Shown in pieces: positions 1-6,695 of a stretch of DNA of 31,032 bases; the stretch's first letter is position 1, and each line of letters begins with the position of its first letter. The translations under genes and the position numbers were made by a program. The DNA is from JANPJV01 sp031425695. Its GTDB lineage: Bacteria; Pseudomonadota; Gammaproteobacteria; Xanthomonadales; SZUA-5. The notes under the pieces are model-generated. The model was not told the origin of the DNA, did not search any database, and saw nothing but the letters and a program-made list of their open reading frames with translations. Location: contig JANPJV010000299.1 of assembly GCA_031425695.1 (NCBI GenBank), positions 1-31,032 of the forward strand, written 5' to 3'.

Positions 1-355
1 CCCACCACACGCCGCGCGCTCCTGCACCGGGTGGGTCGGCGCGGCGCGCGGACTAATTTTTTTGTGGTGGGTCGGCGCTGCGCGCGGACGCTTCTGCCTT
101 GACTTGGGGGAAAAGGGTCCGCGCACCGCGCAGACCCACCAAATTCGGAGCCCCTCTCCCCGACCCCGTACCGGCCGGCAGCCCAGCTGCCGGCGTTCGA
201 ACTGACGCGCCGCATGCGTGTCGGTCCTCACGCCAAAAGAGAGAGAGAGGGGAGCAAAACGTGCCCATTTGTCCAACCCGGCATCCACGCATTGGCATTT
301 CGCCGCGGACTGATGAAAACTCCAGGCCTGCACATTACCATCACAGGCCACGCTG
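1..355. other. REP-rich leader region without a convincing gene
   Basis: No reading frame here looks like a real protein. The stretch holds three copies of a 23-nt GTGG-headed hairpin (31-53, 67-89 and inverted 117-139). It also holds a degraded G/A-rich repeat (about 148-168 and 238-256) that shares words such as CCCCTCTCCCC with the inverted repeat downstream of lpdA. A 16-codon frame at 313-363 overlaps the start of the next gene but has no visible ribosome binding site. The promoter of the downstream oxidoreductase is probably here, but I cannot place it. Confidence 0.6.
31..139. repeat. 23-nt GTGG-headed REP hairpins, three copies
   Basis: Copies lie at 31-53 and 67-89 (forward) and 117-139 (reverse). 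Each reads GTGG, an 8-nt stem arm beginning GTC, a 3-nt loop, and an 8-nt arm ending GGAC. The two forward copies have a G-G mismatch at the fourth stem position, while the reverse copy has a T-G wobble there. The same unit occurs at 2017-2215 and, with a different stem, at 25175-25247 and 28793-28864. A GTGG or GTAG head before a hairpin is the known form of bacterial REP elements. Confidence 0.75.
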
Positions 356-1996
356 ATGACTGAAGCCTTGCCAGTTCGCTACCTGCCGTTCGCGCTGGCG
401 ATTGTCGGCCTTGCCACGTGCGTCGTGATGTTTGCGAGCGGGCCCGGATGGAAGGTCGGGGTGGTGGTCTTCGGGGCGCTGGTGGGGCTGGGGATCGTCG
501 ACATGGTGCAGAAGCGCCAGACCTTGCGTCGCAACTATCCGGTCATTGCGCACTTTCGCTATATCTTCGAAAGCATGCGGCCGATGCTGCGCCAGTACGT
601 GGTCGAGGATGACGACGAGGAGGTGCCGTTCTCCCACGAGCAGCGCGCGATCGTTTACCAGCGCGCCAAGAGCGTGCGCGAGACGCGGCCCTTCGGCACC
701 GAAAAAAATGTCTACGCCAACAACTACGAGTGGATCAACCATTCGATGGTGCCGGCGCACGTCGAGAGCCATGATTTTCGTGTGCCCATCGGTGGCTCGC
801 AGTGCGCGAAGCCCTACTCGGCAAGCGTGTTCAACATTTCGGCGATGAGTTTCGGCTCGCTGTCACCGACGGCGATCCTCGCACTCAACGAGGGTGCCAA
901 GCGCGGCGGTTTCTACCACGACACCGGCGAGGGTTCGATCTCGCCGTATCACCGCGAAGGCGGCGGCGACCTGGTCTGGGAGCTGGGCTCCGGCTACTTC
1001 GGCGCGTGCGAGCGGGCCGGCGTCTTCAGCGCCGAGAAATTTGCCGAGCGGGTGCACCTCGACCAGGTCAAGATGATCGAGATCAAGCTTTCGCAAGGCG
1101 CCAAGCCCGGCCACGGCGGCATGCTGCCCGGCGCGAAGGTGAGCCTCGAGATTGCCGCGACACGCGGCATTCCCATTGGCGAGGACTGTATCTCGCCGCC
1201 GAGCCACTCGGCCTTTTCGACGCCCGAAGGCCTGCTGCATTTCGTCCAGAAATTGCGCGAGCTTTCCGGTGGCAAGCCGGTCGGCTTCAAGTTCGCGATG
1301 GGGCACCCGTGGGAATGGTTTGGTATCGCCAAGGCGATGCTGTCGACCGGTATCCGCCCGGATTTCATCGTCGTCGATGGCGGCGAAGGCGGCACCGGCG
1401 CGGCGCCGATGGAATTTGCCGATCATGTCGGCGCACCGTTGCGTGAGGCCCTGATCCTGGTCCACAACACCTTGGTGGGCCTGAACCTGCGCAACGAGAT
1501 CCGCATCGGCGCAGCCGGCAAGATCATCAGCGCTTTCGATATTGCGCGCACGCTGGCGCTTGGTGCCGATTGGTGCAATGCGGCGCGCGGCTTCATGTTT
1601 GCGCTCGGCTGCATCCAGAGCCAGGCTTGCCATACCGATCACTGCCCGACCGGCATCGCCACCCAGGACCGCACGCGCTGGCGCACGCTCAATGTCCCGA
1701 ACAAGGCCGAGCGCGTTGCCAACTTCCACCGCAATACCCTGCGCGCGCTAAAAGAGCTGATCGGTGCCGCCGGATTGAAACATCCTGGCGAGCTCGGCCC
1801 CGAGCACATCATCCGCCGCATCTCCGGCAACGACGTACGCTCGCTCGCCACGCTCTATCACTTCCTGCGTCCTGGCGAGCTGCTCGAGGGCGTTCCCACG
1901 CATCCGGTGTTCGCGCGCTTCTGGCCGGACGCGCGCGCCGATAGCTTCGCGCCGCCGGCCGGGGTCGCGCAGTTGCGCTGGACCAAGCTGGCGTGA
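356..1996 (+). CDS. FMN-binding glutamate synthase family protein, membrane-anchored
   Basis: The 546-residue product matches the central FMN-binding part of the glutamate synthase large subunit, without the glutaminase and C-terminal beta-helix domains. Residues about 8-50 form one or two hydrophobic segments, probably a membrane anchor. The catalytic barrel covers roughly residues 120-490. It shows SAMSFGSLS, GEGSISPYHREGGGD, KPGHGGMLPG, VVDGGEGGTGAAP and a cysteine cluster near residues 419-431 (CIQSQACHTDHCPTG) that in true GltB binds the 3Fe-4S centre. Family members are often annotated as glutamate synthase-related, but their electron donor and substrate are generally unproven. Without an amidotransferase domain it would have to use free ammonia or another substrate. 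The ATG at 356 keeps the full hydrophobic N-terminus; its ribosome binding site is weak. The gene appears to be transcribed alone, followed by a REP block. Confidence 0.9.
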   Translation: MTEALPVRYLPFALAIVGLATCVVMFASGPGWKVGVVVFGALVGLGIVDMVQKRQTLRRNYPVIAHFRYIFESMRPMLRQYVVEDDDEEVPFSHEQRAIVYQRAKSVRETRPFGTEKNVYANNYEWINHSMVPAHVESHDFRVPIGGSQCAKPYSASVFNISAMSFGSLSPTAILALNEGAKRGGFYHDTGEGSISPYHREGGGDLVWELGSGYFGACERAGVFSAEKFAERVHLDQVKMIEIKLSQGAKPGHGGMLPGAKVSLEIAATRGIPIGEDCISPPSHSAFSTPEGLLHFVQKLRELSGGKPVGFKFAMGHPWEWFGIAKAMLSTGIRPDFIVVDGGEGGTGAAPMEFADHVGAPLREALILVHNTLVGLNLRNEIRIGAAGKIISAFDIARTLALGADWCNAARGFMFALGCIQSQACHTDHCPTGIATQDRTRWRTLNVPNKAERVANFHRNTLRALKELIGAAGLKHPGELGPEHIIRRISGNDVRSLATLYHFLRPGELLEGVPTHPVFARFWPDARADSFAPPAGVAQLRWTKLA

Positions 1997-2016
1997 GGGT
2001 GGGTTGTGAGCTTTTG

Positions 2017-2215
2017 GTGGGTCTGCGCTGCGCGTGGGTGAGGCGGCGCCGCTTGGACGCGCAGCGTCCAGCGCCGTCGAACGCCCGAGGCTCTGCCGAG
2101 CGCCGGGCGCGGTTCCCACCTCGATCAAAAGAGTCCGCGCACAGCGCAGACCCACCAACAGCAAAAGCGTCCGCGCACAGCGCAGACCCACCACAAGCAA
2201 GAGCGTCCGCGCGCG
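2017..2215. repeat. 23-nt GTGG-headed REP cluster upstream of the radical SAM gene
   Basis: One forward copy (2017-2039) is followed by two full inverted copies (2133-2155 and 2169-2191) and a truncated inverted copy (2205-2215) that stops one base before the next gene's ATG. The two full inverted copies are identical to each other. Between the arms lies another GC-rich dyad at about 2041-2085. The cluster fills the whole intergenic space and leaves no room for a normal ribosome binding site at the downstream start. Confidence 0.8.
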
Positions 2216-2216
2216 A

Positions 2217-3269
2217 ATGATCGTCGTCTGTCGCGTCACCACGCGCTGCAATCTCGCCTGTGGTTTCTGCGCGTATGACCGCCGTCTGCCCTTCACGCGC
2301 ACGAGTATTGATGACGCGGCCATCGAGCACCTGATCGGGCTGCTGCGTGCGCATCGTGAGACTCACCCGCAACGCATCCTGTTGAGCTGGCTCGGTGGCG
2401 AGCCGCTGTTGTGGCCGCGCTGGCAGCATTGGTCGAGACATGCGCGCGAAGCCGGGATCGCGGTGAGTGCCACGACCAATGGGACGGCCCTCAGTCGTGC
2501 CGACGTGCGCTCGGCCATTGTGGAGAATTTCTCCGAACTGACGATCAGCATCGACGCGCTGGGGGCGACACATGATGCATTGCGTGGATGGCCAGGCGGA
2601 TTCGAACGAGTCTGCGCCGGGATCACGGCGTTGGCCGGCGAGCGCGCGCGCACCGGGGCGCGGCTGCTCTTGCGGGTGAATGTCGTGCTGATGCGGCGCA
2701 CCGTCACGCAATTCGCGGCGCTGGCGCGGCATCTGCAGGGCCTCGGCGTCGACGAGATCAGCTTCAATCTGCTCGGCGGGCGCGATCGGCCGGAGTTTCA
2801 TGCTGCGGAGGCAGTTGAGATCGAAGCGCTGGAGCAGTTAGTGGCGGGGTTGCCGAGGCTGCGGCAACAGCTGAGCCAAGAGATCGCGGCTATAGCCGCT
2901 CCCACAAGAGCCGCTCCCGCAGCGGCAAAAGCCACACGCATCCTCGGGGATGCCGGCTACTCGGCCCGGTTGGCCGCGGCCAGCCGTGGCAGCCGCTGGC
3001 CGGTCACCGAGTGCCATCCGGGCGAGCACTTCCTGTTTGTCGATGAGCACGGGCGAGTGGCGCCGTGCGCATTCACCGGGGACGAGCTTGGCGTCCCGAT
3101 CCTGGAGCAGGGCAGCATCGATGCATTGCCCGCGCGCATGCGTACCCTGCGCGCCAGGGCGCTGCCGCGGATCTGCAGTGATTGCCCGAGCACCCAGCTT
3201 GCGGGCAAGTTCGCGGGCGTAGACTTAGGTGAGCCGCCATCGGCAACGCGGATTCCGGGAAGCGCATGA
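2217..3269 (+). CDS. Radical SAM protein with Cys-rich SPASM/twitch-like C-terminus
   Basis: This 350-residue protein begins almost at its radical SAM motif: Cys11, Cys15 and Cys18 (CNLACGFC) would bind the 4Fe-4S cluster that cleaves S-adenosylmethionine. A GGEP motif follows (LGGEPLLWP), along with the usual barrel strands. The C-terminal part has further cysteines in ECHPG (about 265), PCAF (about 283) and RICSDC (about 319 and 322), suggesting an auxiliary cluster of SPASM/twitch type, as in peptide- or cofactor-modifying enzymes. Residues about 223-239 (AAIAAPTRAAPAAAKA) are encoded by a REP element read in frame. The start at 2217 follows a truncated REP and lacks a Shine-Dalgarno sequence; the frame stays open upstream through the repeats, but that stretch is not protein-like. 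The stop overlaps the next gene's ATG by 4 bp, so the two are translationally coupled. Substrate unknown. Confidence 0.85.
   Translation: MIVVCRVTTRCNLACGFCAYDRRLPFTRTSIDDAAIEHLIGLLRAHRETHPQRILLSWLGGEPLLWPRWQHWSRHAREAGIAVSATTNGTALSRADVRSAIVENFSELTISIDALGATHDALRGWPGGFERVCAGITALAGERARTGARLLLRVNVVLMRRTVTQFAALARHLQGLGVDEISFNLLGGRDRPEFHAAEAVEIEALEQLVAGLPRLRQQLSQEIAAIAAPTRAAPAAAKATRILGDAGYSARLAAASRGSRWPVTECHPGEHFLFVDEHGRVAPCAFTGDELGVPILEQGSIDALPARMRTLRARALPRICSDCPSTQLAGKFAGVDLGEPPSATRIPGSA
2886..2932 (-). repeat. GTGG-headed REP element inside the radical SAM coding sequence
   Basis: Read on the minus strand, the segment contains GTGGGAGCGGC, TATA and GCCGC, plus a second GGGAGCGGCT word. This is the hairpin form common in Pseudomonas and Xanthomonas REPs. 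It lies in frame and encodes an Ala/Pro-rich linker between the barrel and the Cys-rich tail of the host protein. Confidence 0.7.
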
Positions 3270-3844
3270 GCGAAGGTCCACCGCTGGAGACGCTGCTGCG
3301 CCGGCTCGCCGAAACGCCAGCGCCGTTCCTGGGCGAGCCGCGCACGCGCGGCAAGGGCAGCGTCGTGGTGCCGGCGCTGGTGCGCGACGTGCTGGCCAAG
3401 CTCGGCATCGAGATCGATGTGCGCGAGCTCGAGAAATTCAACCTGACGGATCTCGCCAGCGAACGCAATCCACGCATGCTCACGCAGATCCTGTGCTGGC
3501 TGTTGACCGATCCCAGCTTTGCGCAGCGCTTCAACGCGGAGAAGTTGCTCAAGTTGCTCTTCGACGAGGCGAACTATCTCGCTGCCAGCGTCGCCGCGCG
3601 CGAATTCGTCGATAACGGCGAACGCCGCGAGGAACTCGCGCGCCTGGCCATGCGCAGCGCCGGCCTGCGCCCTGCCGGCGAGAGCAAGAACCTCGCCGAA
3701 GACCGCTGGCTCAGCGTCAGCACCCGCGAACGCCTGCGCCTCAACAACGCCAGCCGCGCCGCCGAAGACCGCGCCCGCCAAATCCGCGAATCCCTCGCCC
3801 GCAAAGCCGCCGAGGAATCCGCCGACAAGTGGTCGCGGGAGTGA
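3266..3844 (+). CDS. Conserved-looking helical protein of unknown function, radical SAM neighbour
   Basis: I do not recognise this 192-residue product. It has no signal peptide or membrane segment and looks mainly helical. The central part (about residues 55-150) carries well-formed amphipathic helices (NPRMLTQILCWLLTDPSF, EKLLKLLFDEANYLAA). The tail is charged and coiled-coil-like (ARQIRESLARKAAEESADKW). Its ATG overlaps the stop of the radical SAM gene (ATGA), which implies coupled translation and probably a shared task such as a partner, scaffold or substrate carrier. That role is inference from position only. Codon use matches the neighbours. Intergenic inverted repeat E1 begins about 50 bp after the stop. 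Confidence 0.8.
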   Translation: MSEGPPLETLLRRLAETPAPFLGEPRTRGKGSVVVPALVRDVLAKLGIEIDVRELEKFNLTDLASERNPRMLTQILCWLLTDPSFAQRFNAEKLLKLLFDEANYLAASVAAREFVDNGERREELARLAMRSAGLRPAGESKNLAEDRWLSVSTRERLRLNNASRAAEDRARQIRESLARKAAEESADKWSRE

Positions 3845-3893
3845 GTCGCTCGCTAAACGCGTCGCCAGACGAGCACCAGAGCCAAGAACAAGC

Positions 3894-4107
3894 GCTTTAT
3901 CCACAGATTACACAGATGAAAAGCGGATTAAGAGCGGACGACGTCGGACACGTTGCGCCTGCCAGCGCTGCAGTTGAGCGATCCCCGGCGCCAAGGACCT
4001 TCTTGCGCATTGCGTCACTTGGCCAAGAGCAGCAGGTCAGGGGCTCAACCATGTCGTAACCGTTGGCTCTTAATCCGCTTTTCATCTGTGTAATCTGTGG
4101 ATAAAGC
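3894..4107. repeat. Long inverted repeat E1 (42-bp perfect arms)
   Basis: The arms at 3894-3935 and 4066-4107 are perfect reverse complements and enclose about 130 bp without a gene. Each arm contains the tandem words CCACAGATTA and CACAGAT and ends in GATTAAGAGC. The outer words (TTTATCC, CAGATTAC) recur in E4 at 27372-27500. Most of the 306-bp gap between 3844 and 4151 is this element. It could act as a strong RNA hairpin, but it has no typical U-tract terminator. Confidence 0.85.
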
Positions 4108-4150
4108 TTTCGCCCTTTGCTTTGGTGCTCTTGGTTTCGGATTCGAACGA

Positions 4151-5512
4151 ATGCACGACCCCACGCCCACCGATGACGAGCGCTTTCCGATCTTGAGTGA
4201 TGCGGGGCGGGCGGTGATGTTGCGGATGCGGGAGCATCCGGCGGCGCCGCGGTTTCGCAATCACAGCGGGCATCGGCTGCATCCCGAAGACTTGCCCGGG
4301 CTGCGCTTGTTTGCCGACGAGGTCGCGGGCGCGGAAGTCGATCCGCGTGGGGATCTTCGGCATGGGTGGTTCGCCGAGTTTGCGCAACGCGCGCTCGCGG
4401 GAGTGCCGTTCTATCGGCGCTATGGTGCGCTGCCGGAACACTTGAGCGACCTGCCGACAATCTCGCGCAGTGATCTGGCCCGGGATATCGCGGCGTTCGT
4501 GCCGGATACGCAACCGCTCGACCGGCTGATCAATTTCCGCACGACGGGGACGACTGGCGAGCCGCTGCTGGTCGCCTCGCATCCGCTGGTGGCAGCGCGC
4601 TACCTGGCCTTTCATCGGCGCGCGCTCAGGCGTTTCGGGGTGGAGCTTGCGAGCGGCGCCGGAGATGTCGGGGTGATGCTGGTTGGCTGGCAGCAACGCT
4701 GCTTCACCTATGTCTCGGTGACCCCGCTGCAGGGTGAATGCGGGCTCGCCAAGATCAACCTGCATGAAAACGACTGGCGCGATCCCGCCGACCGTGGCGT
4801 CTACATCGATGCGATGGCGCCGGAAGTGATCACGGGTGATCCACTCTCGCTTGCGGTGCTGCTCGAGGTTGACTTTCGCCACCGGCCGCGCGCCCTGATG
4901 TCGACTTCCATGCGGCTCTCGTCCGGGCTTCGTGCGGCGCTGGAACAGCGCTTCGCATGTCCGCTGCTCGATCTGTATTCGCTCAACGAAGTCGGACCCG
5001 TGGCGTGCTTCGATGCGCGGGTGGATGCCCACGTGCTGCTGCAGCACCGGCTGGTGGTCGAGATCCTGGATCCGGATGGAATGCCGGTTGCGCCCGGCGG
5101 ACGCGGCGAGATCACGCTCAGCGGTGGCTTCAATTTTTGCCTGCCGCTGTTGCGTTACCGCACCGGCGATCACGCCGCGCTGGAGTTGCGCGCGGGCGAG
5201 TGGGTGCTGCGCGGCCTCGAAGGCCGCGCGCCGGTGCGCTTCCGCTGCAGCGATGGCGTCTACGTCAACAACATCGACGTGACCCATGCGCTCAAACCCT
5301 TCGTGCTGGCACAGTACGCGCTCACCCAGCGCGCCGACGGCAGCTTCGATCTGGACATCTTTGGCAACGCGATGCCGGACGAGCCGGGCGTCCGCGCGGC
5401 GCTGCTCGGGCTCCTTGGCAACCACGCCATCCTGCGCATACGCCACGTTCGCGAAGGATTCGACAAAGTCGTGCAGTACCGCAGCGAGCTTGGCGAGGAC
5501 CCGGTCGCGTGA
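4151..5512 (+). CDS. PaaK-like adenylate-forming enzyme (AMP-dependent synthetase/ligase)
   Basis: The 453-residue protein belongs to the phenylacetate-CoA ligase-like branch of the ANL superfamily, which activates a carboxylate with ATP before passing it to CoA or another acceptor. It shows the P-loop-like FRTTGTTGEP (about residue 133), the YSLNEVG acid motif (about 276), YRTGDH (about 336) and a C-terminal lysine context (FDKVVQYRS), so the core catalytic elements look intact. Length fits PaaK-type enzymes. The N-terminal 80 residues (DAGRAVMLRMREHP, GVPFYRRYG) are typical of PaaK-like relatives. Substrate is not evident. I chose the ATG at 4151 because the frame upstream, from 4097, reads through an arm of inverted repeat E1. 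The next gene overlaps its stop. With the radical SAM gene upstream this suggests a small biosynthetic or modification cluster; that is inference. Confidence 0.85.
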   Translation: MHDPTPTDDERFPILSDAGRAVMLRMREHPAAPRFRNHSGHRLHPEDLPGLRLFADEVAGAEVDPRGDLRHGWFAEFAQRALAGVPFYRRYGALPEHLSDLPTISRSDLARDIAAFVPDTQPLDRLINFRTTGTTGEPLLVASHPLVAARYLAFHRRALRRFGVELASGAGDVGVMLVGWQQRCFTYVSVTPLQGECGLAKINLHENDWRDPADRGVYIDAMAPEVITGDPLSLAVLLEVDFRHRPRALMSTSMRLSSGLRAALEQRFACPLLDLYSLNEVGPVACFDARVDAHVLLQHRLVVEILDPDGMPVAPGGRGEITLSGGFNFCLPLLRYRTGDHAALELRAGEWVLRGLEGRAPVRFRCSDGVYVNNIDVTHALKPFVLAQYALTQRADGSFDLDIFGNAMPDEPGVRAALLGLLGNHAILRIRHVREGFDKVVQYRSELGEDPVA

Positions 5513-6330
5513 AAGCAATCCTTTGCATGTTGACGACCTTGGTGCTGGCAGCGTGCGCGAGCCAACCACCGGCGCCACTGCCCGAAGATCCCTTGCCGAA
5601 GATGTTCCCGGTCGAGCTGGCGTACCCGGTAGAAATTTCTGGCTTCGTCAAGATCGACGAACAGGTGGCCTCCGATCCGTTCGAAGGTCGATTGATCCGC
5701 TATCGCTCGGATCGCGTGCCCGAACTCGAACTGACCGTACGCGTCTTCCTCGCCGGCGCCTTCATTTCCGACCAGGCCGCAGTCGACCGTGTCTTCACCG
5801 GCGCACGCCTCGACCTCGGGCCGCAATCAGTGCTGGTGCGCGAGGGACGCGAACGGGTAGACCACGGTGGCACTGTGGGTGCCGATCATGATGGCTTGCG
5901 CAGGATTGGCCGCAGCGGGCTCTTTGAAGTGACCACGCCCGAAGGCGAGCTGCGCCATCTGCAGCTGTCGAGCTACTTTGTAGACCCGTATGCCGTGCTG
6001 GTCCAGAGCAACTATCCGCGCACGCGCGCGGAAGAATTCTCGCCCTTGATCCAGGCGGTCACGCGTGCCTGGGTCGGCGCGGCCGTGCCCTCGCCCAGCG
6101 TGCTCTGCGGGCCACCGGAAGTCGTGCTCGTGCGCGACGGCCTGTCCAATGTATCCACCAACGGGCGGGTGATCTTCCTCTCCACCGAGACCGATAACAT
6201 CGACGACTCCACCATCGCCGAGCTCACCCGAGCGTCCGTCCAGCAACGCAAGCGCCAGGGCTGCAGCGCGGGGGATGCGGATTTTTCGGCAGTGGAAGCG
6301 GCGATGCGGAGGCGCTCGCGCTCGCGGTAG
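5509..6330 (+). CDS. Putative lipoprotein of unknown function
   Basis: The GTG start at 5509 overlaps the TGA of the adenylate-forming gene (GTGA), indicating coupling. The 273-residue product opens with a short signal sequence and lipobox LVLAAC, with Cys near residue 17, so it is probably a lipid-anchored envelope protein. After a Pro-rich linker comes a mature domain of mixed beta character without a motif I recognise. There are only two later cysteines (about 198 and 253). An alternative ATG at 5527 would give a shorter signal peptide. A link between a cytosolic adenylating enzyme and an envelope lipoprotein would be unusual, so the overlap may only reflect compact packing. Confidence 0.75.
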   Translation: MKAILCMLTTLVLAACASQPPAPLPEDPLPKMFPVELAYPVEISGFVKIDEQVASDPFEGRLIRYRSDRVPELELTVRVFLAGAFISDQAAVDRVFTGARLDLGPQSVLVREGRERVDHGGTVGADHDGLRRIGRSGLFEVTTPEGELRHLQLSSYFVDPYAVLVQSNYPRTRAEEFSPLIQAVTRAWVGAAVPSPSVLCGPPEVVLVRDGLSNVSTNGRVIFLSTETDNIDDSTIAELTRASVQQRKRQGCSAGDADFSAVEAAMRRRSRSR

Positions 6331-6359
6331 GCTGATGCTCGCGCGGCGCATCTCGGTTC

Positions 6360-6450
6360 GTAGGTCATGTTGCCCGCGGCAGCGGGCTACTTGACAGAGG
6401 GATCTGGAAAGAACGTCAAGTAGCTCGCTGCCGCGAGCAACATGACCTAC
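6360..6450. repeat. 36-nt GTAG-headed REP hairpin pair
   Basis: The inverted units are at 6360-6395 and 6415-6450. Each is GTAG plus a 14-nt arm (GTCATGTTG then GC-rich), a GGCA loop, and a 14-nt arm ending CTACTTGAC. The stem has two conserved T-T mismatches. The units differ at two positions only: a C-G pair in the left unit is a T-A pair in the right one, so each stem stays paired. The block lies between convergent genes, one base after the stop of the 6452 gene. Relatives are at 19703-19850 and 24080-24158. Confidence 0.85.
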
Positions 6451-6451
6451 T

Positions 6452-6685
6452 TCAGGCGCGCATCGCGCGCGCGCCGACGATGCTGCCGGCGAACAGCAGC
6501 AGGGTGCGCAACAGGCGCTCTTCCGGTAGCAGCAGGCCCGGGAAGACACTGCCGAGCGCCAGGATCATCACTGCAGCCGCGGTAAACCCGATCAGCGCGC
6601 CGATGGTCATGCGCCGCCAATTGCGCGCACGCGCCTGGACGCGCGCGAGCATGGCGTCATCAATCAGCGGTTCCTGGTCACGCAC
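6452..6685 (-). CDS. Small predicted two-helix membrane protein
   Basis: This is a 77-residue frame with a GTG start, 10 bp downstream of the carboxypeptidase gene on the same strand, so probably co-transcribed. Two hydrophobic stretches (about residues 28-52 and 59-74) suggest a small inner-membrane protein; the N-terminus is charged (ARVQARARNWRR). No family is recognised. There is no clear ribosome binding site, so it may be translated by coupling to the gene before it. An internal ATG at residue 12 is an alternative start. Confidence 0.6.
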   Translation of the reverse strand: MRDQEPLIDDAMLARVQARARNWRRMTIGALIGFTAAAVMILALGSVFPGLLLPEERLLRTLLLFAGSIVGARAMRA

Positions 6686-6695
6686 GGCGCGCCGT

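Noticed and set aside
99..356. 85-residue frame on the plus strand (and an 81-residue frame opposite)
   Set aside because: Composition follows the REP sequence; no ribosome site, no protein-like pattern.
313..363. 16-codon frame overlapping the start of the FMN oxidoreductase gene
   Set aside because: Could be a coupling leader, but it has no ribosome binding site and no regulatory residue pattern.
2034..2216. In-frame N-terminal extension of the radical SAM protein
   Set aside because: Encoded by tandem REP copies (RAQRRPT repeats); the radical SAM fold is complete from 2217.
3896..4105. CRISPR-like appearance of repeated words
   Set aside because: The repeats are two inverted arms, not regularly spaced direct repeats with unique spacers; no cas genes.
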